A stretch of 46,535 nucleotides of DNA from positions 1 through 46,535 of the forward strand of contig JAQXTA010000056.1 of NCBI GenBank assembly GCA_029219245.1, in the 5' to 3' direction. The translations under genes and the position numbers were made by a program. Source of the DNA: Lachnospiraceae bacterium (lineage in GTDB: Bacteria; Bacillota; Clostridia; Lachnospirales; Lachnospiraceae). Shown here one piece after another: positions 1-7,266 of the stretch. Every line of letters starts with the position of its first letter. The stretch's first letter is position 1. Under the pieces are notes generated by a model, which did no database searches, was not told where the DNA came from, and was given only the letters and a program-made list of their open reading frames with translations.

Positions 1-1
1 A

Positions 2-124
2 GTAATCCAGTCGGTAATGGGGCATGTTAATATAGGAACCACGATGAACATTTATGCAGAGGTTTCTGAAGCAAAGAAAAAGCAGTCAATGGAAGCGTTG
101 GCAAAGAAATTAGATTTATTTTAG
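2..124 (+). CDS. Tyrosine recombinase/integrase, C-terminal end (partial)
   Basis: The window opens inside a plus-strand frame that ends in TAG at 122-124, giving 40 residues. The visible part contains GHVNIGTTMNIYAEVS, which matches the end of phage/ICE tyrosine recombinases: the H of the late catalytic motif in MGH, then the nucleophile Y in NIYAEVS followed by a short basic helix ending KKLDLF. Such enzymes integrate or excise mobile elements by site-specific recombination. Everything upstream, including the arm-binding and most of the catalytic domain, lies outside the window. Position next to repeats and a truncated hemZ fits an integrase at the end of its element. Family assignment is firm; the kind of element (ICE, prophage, IME) cannot be told. 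Confidence 0.85.
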   Translation, partial: VIQSVMGHVNIGTTMNIYAEVSEAKKKQSMEALAKKLDLF

Positions 125-163
125 TAGATAGTTTATTGTATTGGAGAGTCCTTTGGGACATTC

Positions 164-273
164 CAGTACATCAAAATGCATAGCAGTACATCAATCATAT
201 AAGAATAATACCCGATAATACGGTGTTTCTCATGAAAGAGAAAATACCTGATAATACCGCATAATAAGCGGTA
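164..273. repeat. Short direct and inverted repeats next to the integrase gene
   Basis: Two identical 11-mers CAGTACATCAA lie at 164-174 and 184-194. Two 14-mers differing at one base (ATACCCGATAATAC and ATACCTGATAATAC) lie at 208-221 and 244-257. A 6-bp inverted repeat TACCGC/GCGGTA with a 7-base loop spans 255-273. Tandem short repeats between an integrase gene and an attachment site are typical of integrase arm-type binding sites. That role is inferred from position, not shown by the bases. Confidence 0.55.
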
Positions 274-288
274 ATACGGGAAATCTGG

Positions 289-459
289 TTGATTATGGAG
301 GAGAAACAGACTATCGTCGCTCTGGGAGCCGGTTCGATTACCAAGCGGGTGTTCCCGGACGGCAGGATCGAGCGGTGTGATAATGTGAAGGATGTGGGGC
401 TCTATATAGAAAAGATTGACGAGATGATTGAGAGGAAACGGAAGCTTTTTGAGGATTAA
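289..459 (+). pseudogene. hemZ: hemZ 3' fragment (coproporphyrinogen dehydrogenase HemZ)
   Basis: The frame reads LIMEEKQTIVALGAGS, then ITKRVFPDGRIERC and ends DEMIERKRKLFED at TAA 457-459. I recognise this as the extreme C-terminus of the HemZ type of oxygen-independent coproporphyrinogen III oxidase, a radical-SAM heme-synthesis protein whose gene is usually just upstream of hisS in Lachnospiraceae. Only about 55 of roughly 490 residues remain, and an in-frame TAA at 262-264 precedes them. There is no radical-SAM core in the window. The most economical reading is that an element integrated inside hemZ and left the 3' stub here. Whether a full copy exists at the far end of the element cannot be seen. 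Confidence 0.7.
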
Positions 460-464
460 AAAGT

Positions 465-504
465 GGGACAAACTTATTCTAATGAATAGGAATGTCCTTT
501 TTTG
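465..504 (+). terminator. Rho-independent terminator after the hemZ fragment
   Basis: GGACA at 466-470 pairs with TGTCC at 493-497, with further imperfect pairing of CTTATTC with GAATAGG inside, and a run of six T follows directly. It lies 6 bases after the hemZ stop, so it is probably the native hemZ terminator. Confidence 0.6.
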
Positions 505-679
505 TTATAGTCAATTATGATTTTAAGACAGGATGTGTAAAGACAGAATGTTTTCAGGAAGGCTGGCAGACCAGCGGAAGCGTGAAATACCCTGTTTGAA
601 GGAGCAGGACAATGGAATTTCAGAAGCCAAATAAGGTCTATGTGAAAAACTTTGTCTTCTTAGCTGTTTTTTCACGCTC

Positions 680-1009
680 CTATTTCGCCAGTGCCTTCTT
701 GAACTGCATATACTTTTCCTTACTGATAGGCAGCTCCGTACCGTTCAGAAGCGTGGCTTTGAAACGTCGGATGGAGGCTACATGGGAAAGATTGGCCGCA
801 TAGCTTTTGTGGATGCGCTGAAACTGCGGCGGCAGGCTCTCCATCTGCACCGCCCAGTCCCTCGCACCACTGGAAATCGTTGGAACCAATCCACATAAAG
901 TCATCCGTCATGGCGCGGTGGTATAGCCTTTGTCCCGGTTATAAAAGCTGCGGACATTCTCCATGGTCATGCGAATCAGATCCGCCTCTTTGATAAATGG
1001 CTTTGCCAT
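680..1009 (-). pseudogene. Decayed LytTR-domain transcriptional regulator
   Basis: On the minus strand an ATG at 1009-1007 follows a good AGGTGA site and reads MAKPFIKEADLIRMTMENV before a stop. A second frame then reads MTDDFMWIGSNDFQWCEG. A third reads FQRIHKSYAANLSHV, ending KYMQFKKALAK at 680. The last part is the DNA-binding half of a LytTR domain (RIHKSY...VNL/ANL...NGxxLPISKEKY). The first parts resemble the start of SnoaL-like sensor domains found before LytTR domains in Lachnospiraceae. The middle of the protein is missing and the pieces are in different frames, so the gene is dead. The SnoaL-like label is less certain than the LytTR one. Confidence 0.65.
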
Positions 1010-1135
1010 AGTGTTCACCTCGTTTTTCTCAAGGAACCATTATACTGACATCTGGGTAGGATGGCAAGAAACATATCTTAAAAAACAACAATTTATATCC
1101 TGTTCACTCGAAATATACCCTGTTTATTTTTTAAA

Positions 1136-1164
1136 TTGTGAACGTTTCAATCATGTGTTATAGT
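1136..1164 (+). promoter_or_regulatory. Sigma-A promoter of the BMP lipoprotein/chemoreceptor unit
   Basis: TTGTGA at 1136-1141 and TATAGT at 1159-1164 are separated by exactly 17 bases, 38 bases upstream of the ATG at 1202. This is a close match to the vegetative promoter consensus. Confidence 0.6.
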
Positions 1165-1201
1165 ATAAAGAAGAAATTTGAGGAGAAATGGAGAGAATCT
1201 A

Positions 1202-2404
1202 ATGAAAAGAATAATTGGATTTTTAGTGATAGGGATGCTTTTGACCAGCATTCTGACCGGCTGTGGAGACAACGCAGAGCCAGATGATTATGTGACAAAC
1301 ATTGGATACGAGGTAGCAGTGGATGATACAGCTGCTGTGGAGAGTACGTCTGGTACGGAATCAGATGCATCCAAACATATCAGCAAAGAGGACATAAAAG
1401 TTGGGGTGTTGTATATTTCCGATCCGGCAGAGGGAAGCGGATATTCATACACCCATGACCTGGGAATACTAGGTATGCAGAGCAATCTGGGACTGACGGA
1501 AGATCAGATTGAACGCAAGATTGTAGATGATGCGGATACAGAGGGAACGAAGGCCGCCATAGAAGAATGCATTTCGGATGGCTGTAACATTATTTTCACA
1601 ACAAGCTGGGGATATATGGAGACAACTGCGGAGATGGCAGAAAAATATCCGGATGTGTATTTTTCCCATGGAACTGGATATATGTCAAATGATTCCAATT
1701 TCAATAATTATTTCGGGCGAATCTATCAGCCGAGATATCTCAGTGGAATTGTGGCAGGTATGAATACCACAAGTAATAAAATCGGGTATGTGGCAGCAAT
1801 GGATACTACAAGCTCAGAAGTCACAGGTGGAATCGATGCTTTTGCCATCGGTGTGGCATCGGTAAATCCGGAGGCAAAGATTTATGTGGTAGTTACAAAT
1901 AGCTGGTATGATCCGGAAAAGGAGAAAGCTGCGTCGAGGAAACTGCTGGATATGGGATGTGATGTGATGGCACAGCACTGCGATACCCCTTATCCGATGA
2001 CATTGGCGCAGGAATACGGGGTATATGGAATCGGATATAATTCTGATATGAGCAAGGAAGTCCCTGACGCCTGCCTGTGCAGTGTAATCTGGAATTGGAG
2101 TGCCTATTATACGGCGACAGTAGATTCAATAATAGAGGGTACATGGAACAGTGAGAATTATTATGGAGGCATGAGCGAAGGATTGGTGGGAATAACGGAT
2201 CTGTCTGCCTTTTGTGCTGAAGGAACACAGGAAAAAGTTGCAGAGGCATCAGAAGCAATTTTAGATGGAAGTAGTAATGTATTTGATGGAGAACTTAAGA
2301 CAAATACAGGCGAAGTAATCGGAAGTGCGGGTGCAACATTGGATGATGCAACAATTACTGGTGGAATCGACTGGTACTATGAAAATGTCGTTCTTGTCGA
2401 GTAA
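1202..2404 (+). CDS. BMP-family substrate-binding lipoprotein
   Basis: Start ATG 1202 is chosen because it begins a clean lipoprotein signal, MKRIIGFLVIGMLL followed by the lipobox LTGC; an upstream TTG in the same frame would bury it. The mature protein, about 380 aa, has the basic-membrane-protein fold pattern: KVGVLYISDPAEGSGYSYTHDLG near residue 65, a conserved DDAD/EGT stretch, FTTSWGYM, FSHGTGY, YFGRIYQPRYLSGIVAGM, IGYVAAMDT and an INPEAKI-like VNPEAKI segment. Family members studied elsewhere bind purine nucleosides or act as sensors such as the Med/PnrA type. No ABC permease or ATPase follows. The next gene, 18 bases downstream, is a chemoreceptor, so a role as an extracellular ligand-binding partner for taxis is inferred. 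Ligand unknown. Confidence 0.85.
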   Translation: MKRIIGFLVIGMLLTSILTGCGDNAEPDDYVTNIGYEVAVDDTAAVESTSGTESDASKHISKEDIKVGVLYISDPAEGSGYSYTHDLGILGMQSNLGLTEDQIERKIVDDADTEGTKAAIEECISDGCNIIFTTSWGYMETTAEMAEKYPDVYFSHGTGYMSNDSNFNNYFGRIYQPRYLSGIVAGMNTTSNKIGYVAAMDTTSSEVTGGIDAFAIGVASVNPEAKIYVVVTNSWYDPEKEKAASRKLLDMGCDVMAQHCDTPYPMTLAQEYGVYGIGYNSDMSKEVPDACLCSVIWNWSAYYTATVDSIIEGTWNSENYYGGMSEGLVGITDLSAFCAEGTQEKVAEASEAILDGSSNVFDGELKTNTGEVIGSAGATLDDATITGGIDWYYENVVLVE

Positions 2405-2422
2405 CAAAGGGAGGAAGATAAA

Positions 2423-4129
2423 ATGAAATTGACTATTCGCAAAAAAATGCTTTTATGTGCGTTCCTGCCAATCAGTATCCTTGGGATTATCATCGTTATC
2501 CTGGCAGTAACGTCTCTGAAAACTTCTATTATCAATCAGGTGGAAAGTTCTTTGAGGGGCACGGCATCAGCAACACTAGCGGCCTATGACCAAAATTCAG
2601 GTTCTTACATCGTATCTGCAAATGGGGATATCTGGAAAGGCGGGTATAATATTTCCAGCTCTGAGAAACTGTTGGATACCATTAAGGAGAAGTCCGGAAT
2701 GGAAGTTACTTTTTTCTACGGAACCCAAAGAATCATGACTTCCATTATGGATGAAAATGGGGAACGCATTCTTGGCAGTCCTGCAGGAGCAAAAATTCAG
2801 GAAGTGGTTCTTAATAATGGTCAGGAATATTTTAGTGACAGTGTATCCGTAAATGGTGAAATGTATTATGGATACTATGTTCCTGTATTTCAGAATGATG
2901 ACAGTAAAGAGCCAATCGGTATGGTTTTTGCAGGTGTGAATAAAAATAAAACATTGAACAGTGTCTTAGGTATTGTGCTTTACATGGTCATAATCGTTGT
3001 AGTGATTGCCTTAGTCGGAATGTTCAGTGCTGGTCTGGTAGCAAATTCAATATCGAAAGCACTGAATGCAGAGATTGCCTGCGTGGAAGATGTGGCAACA
3101 GGAAATCTGAATGTTTCGTTGGACCGGAAGCATATGGGTCGAAAAGATGAAGTGGGCGATCTGACAAGGGCGATTGACAAACTGCAGTTGGATTTGAGGA
3201 GCATAATCGGAGGAATCAGTGATAGTACAAATCAGTTGATTGATGCTTCTGATACATTGGAACAGACTTCCCATCAGACATTTGCCAATATGAATCATGT
3301 GATGCAATCGGTAGATACCATTACGACAGGTGCAATTTCACAGGCAGAAGATACAAAGAATGCGTCAGAGAATATTACTTATATGGGAAACTTGATCATA
3401 GAAACCGGCGGCGAGGCAGCTGCATTAAATGAAAGTGCGGATCATATGCTGGTATCCAGCGATAAGACCACTGCTACCATTGAGGAACTGAAGAAAATCA
3501 GTAAGGAAGTGGGAAAGGCGGTCAATATGATTGCTCAGTTGACCGAAGAGACCAACGAATCTGCAAAGACTATACGTGAGGCGGCAGGATTTATTTCCGG
3601 GATAGCCAAACAGACAAATCTTCTTTCGCTGAATGCAAGTATAGAAGCGGCAAGAGCAGGGGAAGCGGGAAGAGGATTTGCGGTTGTGGCAGATGAAATC
3701 CAGAAACTGGCAGAACAGTCGAATGATGCCAGCGGCAGCATTGACCAGATTGTAAATACACTGATTGCAAATGCAGAGCATGTGGTGGAAGCAATGCAGC
3801 AAATGCAGTCGGTAATCAGTAAACAGAATCAGTATATTGGCAGTACGGAAGAATCGGTCAATGAGGTCATGGAAGAAATACATACATCCATTCAGAATAT
3901 CAGAAATATTGAGGGCAAGACGCAGGAATTGGAACAGGCAAGGAAAGAGATGATTGGTATGATTGAAGGCTTATCAGGCATTGCAGAAAGCAACGTAACA
4001 AATACGCAGGAAACAGGCAAAGTCATTACCGATGTGTCAGAGCGTTTTAAAGAAGTGCAGCAGTCTGCCGCCAATCTGAGAGAAACAGCGGATTCCCTGG
4101 GAGAAAATATACGGAATTTTAAAATGTAG
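2423..4129 (+). CDS. Methyl-accepting chemotaxis protein with extracellular Cache domain
   Basis: 568-aa receptor. A membrane helix at about residues 8-30 is followed by an outside region of about 150 residues with the single-Cache pattern ([17 protein letters not shown], then [13 protein letters not shown] and PIGMVFAGV). A second membrane helix lies near 187-210, then HAMP near 205-260, and a long cytoplasmic coiled coil. The hairpin tip [20 protein letters not shown] near residues 393-412 is the CheA/CheW contact region and is fully conserved. There is no C-terminal pentapeptide for CheR/CheB tethering. The gene has an AGGGAGGAAG site and starts 18 bases after the BMP lipoprotein stop, so the two are probably cotranscribed. 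No che genes are in the window. The receptor appears intact although most of the surrounding island is decayed. Confidence 0.9.
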   Translation: MKLTIRKKMLLCAFLPISILGIIIVILAVTSLKTSIINQVESSLRGTASATLAAYDQNSGSYIVSANGDIWKGGYNISSSEKLLDTIKEKSGMEVTFFYGTQRIMTSIMDENGERILGSPAGAKIQEVVLNNGQEYFSDSVSVNGEMYYGYYVPVFQNDDSKEPIGMVFAGVNKNKTLNSVLGIVLYMVIIVVVIALVGMFSAGLVANSISKALNAEIACVEDVATGNLNVSLDRKHMGRKDEVGDLTRAIDKLQLDLRSIIGGISDSTNQLIDASDTLEQTSHQTFANMNHVMQSVDTITTGAISQAEDTKNASENITYMGNLIIETGGEAAALNESADHMLVSSDKTTATIEELKKISKEVGKAVNMIAQLTEETNESAKTIREAAGFISGIAKQTNLLSLNASIEAARAGEAGRGFAVVADEIQKLAEQSNDASGSIDQIVNTLIANAEHVVEAMQQMQSVISKQNQYIGSTEESVNEVMEEIHTSIQNIRNIEGKTQELEQARKEMIGMIEGLSGIAESNVTNTQETGKVITDVSERFKEVQQSAANLRETADSLGENIRNFKM

Positions 4130-4164
4130 TTTATTGGATTTGTACCAAAGGAATGAAACTAATA

Positions 4165-5099
4165 ATGAAAAGTAAAAGAATGCTTTTGGGAACAGTATTA
4201 CTGAATATTATAAGCTTCGTCTTAACGACGCTATATATGATTCCATCAATAACATGCTTACAGAACCTATTATTGTCTCACAGACAATGGCAAGCGATTA
4301 TTTTCTGATTGATTCACTAAGAAATGAGAATTTTCCAGGGAAGGGGGAAAAGGATAATCTCATATCTGCGTACAATAAGCAACAGCATGAATTATAACTC
4401 TGTGTTTATAGTATCGGAGAGAAACAGGACTTATTACACACAGGAGGGATTTAATAAGATTGTATCACCCGAAACAGATGCGCATGATGTCTGGTATTCC
4501 ATTTTTGTTGAGCAGAATCGAGGATAGCAATGGCGAGTTGCTAGGAGTCTGTGGCGTCAGTGTCGTGATGACAGAATTACAGGAAACATTAAGCAAATAT
4601 GAAGAGGAATATGGAATCAAAATCAATTTGGTGAACAACGAAGGGCTTGTACAGGTTGATACGGATACGATCAATATTGAAAATGCAGTTCTGGATATCA
4701 ATATTTTTGACATTACGGATTCCATGGATTATGTTTATCAACAAAGTGTTGATGGTGGTTATTCGGTAAGTAAGTACGTGGAAAGTCTCGGATGGTATCT
4801 GGTGGTACAGAGCAATGGAGCGAACAATGATAAGATATATGTAAATCTGATTTATAAAAATGTTATAACATTTATTATTATTTTAACTGTGTGTATTTTT
4901 ATGGTGGCTTCCAAACAAAGCAAAGGGTGAATTCCTGGCCAATATCGGCACTGTGGAGGCTTCGGAAATGGCAAAGAAGCTGGAGCTGGCGCTAAAAAAT
5001 GAAAAAGATGTGAATTATGTTAAGGCGCATCACGAAGAATTTATCTGCATGTACAGAAGAGTTGCGTCGACAGTGGAGAAGCATGTTTATGGAGCCTGA
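4165..5099 (+). pseudogene. Broken dCache sensor gene fused to an Hpt-domain tail
   Basis: Starting at ATG 4165 (MKSKRMLLGTVLLNIISFVL, a membrane helix) the reading is carried by three frames in turn. The pieces are VSQTMASDYFLIDSL..., then SERNRTYYTQEGFNKI, SPETDAHDVWYSIFVEQNR, then DSNGELLGVCGVSVVMTELQ and KYVESLGWYLVVQSN, then a second membrane helix ending near 4910. These are dCache-domain signatures found in sensor kinases, diguanylate cyclases and chemoreceptors. In yet another frame GEFLANIGTVEASEMAKKLE and KAHHEEFICMYRRV follow, which look like the end of an Hpt phosphotransfer domain. Kinase, receiver or GGDEF parts are gone. It is best read as a hybrid sensor kinase with a large internal deletion and several frameshifts. 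Confidence 0.65.
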
Positions 5100-5612
5100 C
5101 CTTATGAGTTATGAAAGGAAGAGGATATTATATGACATCGTATTATTTCATCACGGACGTGCTTGCAAATAAAATTGTATATGTAGGAGGATGTTTTAAT
5201 AGGGTTCAATAATTTTTATTATTAAGAGGTCTATTTGGATAAATTTGATGATGCTACGGTATTAGGTCACCAGTATGGAATCGGACATAACTTTTTTATG
5301 TGCTCATATATGGTTATGTGGTTGTGGAGATTATTCTTTTGGTATATAGCGTGAAAAAATAATATCGTTTCGAGGAAAAGTTTATATGCAATGATTATTA
5401 CGGAGGCAGTAAATCGTGCTTGTTCTTTCGAAGGGTGGTGATGCAGGAACTGGAGCAGAAGCAGCTGTAATGAAAAAATATTTAATGTGTCTAGGAATAA
5501 TAGATAAACGGCAATTGCCGGTTTAATTATTCTAAGTGGGATTTTTTAGGTGGACCATAGCTTCCATAAGTCGAAAATAACGAAATACCGAACGCATTTT
5601 CTGATTTTTTTG
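5100..5612. other. Non-coding, degenerate stretch
   Basis: No intact gene is seen in about 500 bases. Short remnants on the plus strand include MTSYYFITDVLANKIVYVGG near 5131-5190. Another reads DATVLGHQYGIGHNFFMCSY near 5244-5310 and continues after a frameshift as a hydrophobic tail VVVEIILLVYSVKK, which suggests a dead membrane protein. A last scrap MQELEQKQL ends near 5479. None could be assigned to a family. Confidence 0.4.
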
Positions 5613-5613
5613 A

Positions 5614-5642
5614 TTGACAAATAAGAAAACATATTATATGAT
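5614..5642 (+). promoter_or_regulatory. Strong consensus-like promoter in the decayed region
   Basis: TTGACA at 5614-5619 and TATGAT at 5637-5642 with a 17-base spacer. A small hairpin GACAG/CTGTC with a following T-rich run lies about 50 bases downstream (near 5688-5712), so transcripts may end early. The downstream gene is a truncated Rpn nuclease, so the promoter has no obvious living target. Confidence 0.5.
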
Positions 5643-5720
5643 ATAACCATCAGAGAAATTCTAAATAATGTACATCTCGTACATTCAGACAGTTTCTGTC
5701 AGATTTTCTTTTATTTTTAA

Positions 5721-6263
5721 CTAAATAAGGCAGGAACTGGAAACAGGGAGGCACTGCTGCAGCTGTACAATGCACTGAATGGAATGGATTATAAGGATGC
5801 ATCCAAGCTGCAGATCGTAACGATTGAAAACGCGGTTTATATCGTCATGAAGAATGACCTGGCGTTTGTCATCACAGGGACGTTGAACCTGTATGAACAT
5901 CAAAGTAGCTATAATCCGAATATGCCGGTGCGTTTTCTGATCTACCTTGCGGAAGAATACCAGAAGATTGTGGAGCAGGCAAAGGAAAGCATCTACGGGA
6001 CTAAACAGATATCCCTGCCTACGCCACAGTGCATCGTTTTTTACAATGGTGAAAAGGAAATGCCGGAGGAGCAGATACTGAAACTGTCGGATGCCTTTGA
6101 GAACAAGGAACGGAAAGCGGATGTGGAACTGACAGTGCGGATGTTAAATATCAATCATGGCCATAATAAGGCCCTGATGGAGAAGTGCCGCACACTTGCA
6201 GAATATGACAGTCTGAAAAAATACATTTTATGTTATTATTTTGACATTTCATGCAAAAAATGA
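5721..6263 (+). pseudogene. Truncated Rpn-type PD-(D/E)XK nuclease / transposase-like gene
   Basis: The open frame after a TAA at 5718-5720 reads GNREALLQLYNALNGMDYKD, then LQIVTIENAVYIVMKNDLAF, LYEHQSSYNPNMPVRFLIYL and PTPQCIVFYNGEKEMPE. This is the pattern of Rpn-family (PDDEXK_2) recombination-promoting nucleases, where NDLAF and YEHQSS carry the acidic and E-x-Q catalytic positions. The N-terminus is missing: family members begin with a segment before the ALL..LYNAL part, and here no good start codon or ribosome site exists (the first ATG is at 5784). The C-terminal half is also lost after KCRTLAEYDSLKKYI. About 160 residues remain of roughly 300. A remnant, probably inactive. Confidence 0.7.
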
Positions 6264-6322
6264 ATATTATTTCTTTCATCAAGTATAGTAAATCTATCAT
6301 ATAGATTTGAAGGAAGAATAGT

Positions 6323-6754
6323 ATGAAAAAGAAAGTACTTAGTGTCATCATGGCATCAGTGGTGGTGCTTACATTAGCTGCATGCGGTAGTTCTTCTGAG
6401 GTGGCTGCTACATCCGAAGAAACTGTTGTAGAGGAACAGGAGGTAGCTGCTACAACAGAGCCGGAAGAGACTGTTGTAGAAGAATCGGAAGATTTTACCA
6501 TTATAGAGAGGATAGATGAATTTACGCCTTACAGATTCTGTGAGATGGAAATGCTGAATCTGATTCTTTCACATTTTGCAAGACTGTGCGAGTTCAAGGG
6601 CAAACTGATGTTTTCGGTAGATAATTCCTGCGATGACAAGCTTCAAGTAGAAGGTAATAGACCGAAGATTAATAAGGCGGGGCATGGGTATGGCACACTA
6701 CAGTTCCGTCAATTAGATGGAATCTGCATAGGCTTTATCCAAAGTCTCAAATAA
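6323..6754 (+). pseudogene. Lipoprotein start fused to a GHKL sensor-kinase remnant
   Basis: MKKKVLSVIMASVVVLTLAA then CGSSS is a clear lipoprotein signal with lipobox, preceded by GAAGGAAGAA. Residues 24-55 are two imperfect copies of an acidic Thr/Val/Glu repeat (VAATSEETVVEE and VAATTEPEETVVEE), repeated at DNA level too. From about residue 60 the character changes: PYRFCEMEMLNLILSHFARL, then MFSVDNSCDDKLQVEG and KAGHGYGT look like two separated pieces of a GHKL ATPase domain (N-box neighbourhood, then the SVDNS/GHGYG end) of an Agr/LytS-like kinase. The fusion is unlikely to be a working protein. Whether the lipoprotein head is made and anchored is unknown. Confidence 0.5.
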
Positions 6755-7084
6755 AGCTTTCTGCTCCACAGGCTTCATCAAATAATCAAAGGCATGTACT
6801 CTGTAGCTCTCTACTGCAAATTCCCGGCTGGTGGTAAGAAAAATAATCGGTATCTTTTCGTTAGTTTCCCTAATTTCCTTTGCAGTCTCGATTCCGGTAA
6901 AGCCGGGCATCAGGATATCTAAAAGTAAAATATCATAAAGATGCGTATTCTTGGAAGCCAGCAGATCCAGACCATTGTGGTAAATATCGTATTGGACATG
7001 CTCACCGGCTGGAGTGCGATAAGAATCCAAAGCCACAGTGAGTATATTCTGTTGCATGGTGTCGTCTTCACAAATTGCAATTGC
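6713..7084 (-). pseudogene. Receiver-domain fragment of a LytTR-type response regulator
   Basis: On the minus strand the frame reads AIAICEDD, then MQQNILTVALDSYR, YDILLLDILMPGFTGIE with the phospho-acceptor D, IPIIFLTTSREFAVESYR with the conserved T, and HAFDYLMKPVE with the conserved K. This is a nearly complete CheY-like domain of the AgrA/LytR class. No start codon or ribosome site precedes ICEDD in frame, and the protein stops after KAYADSI with no LytTR DNA-binding domain. It meets the GHKL-kinase remnant tail to tail, so both are probably leftovers of one two-component system. Confidence 0.65.
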
Positions 7085-7178
7085 CTGAAATAGCCTTGCG
7101 CGATGAATGTAAAAAGTATAGCAGAAAATGGTACTATGTCAAGGAAAAGAAGATTGACAGGAAACATAATTTACTGTC

Positions 7179-7207
7179 TTGAAAAAACAGTCAAAAAAGA
7201 GTAGAAT
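7179..7207 (+). promoter_or_regulatory. Probable promoter of hisS-aspS
   Basis: TTGAAA at 7179-7184 and TAGAAT at 7202-7207 with a 17-base spacer, 60 bases upstream of the hisS ATG. No T-box leader was seen in the available space. Confidence 0.5.
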
Positions 7208-7266
7208 TTTACCATATGAATTTTGAAGAAAAAGGCATAAGAAAATGTCTGACAGAGGAGAGAAAC

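Noticed and set aside
133..471. 112-aa minus-strand frame across the hemZ fragment
   Set aside because: It is the reverse of the repeat region and of conserved hemZ codons, has no ribosome site and no family pattern.
612..803. 63-aa plus-strand frame
   Set aside because: Runs antisense through the LytTR remnant, whose residues are recognisable on the minus strand.
3425..3883. 152-aa minus-strand frame in the chemoreceptor
   Set aside because: Antisense to the conserved signalling hairpin; codon pattern is that of the plus strand.
7085..7266. T-box or other riboswitch before hisS
   Set aside because: The gap is too short and lacks the T-box sequence and specifier stem; only a promoter is seen.
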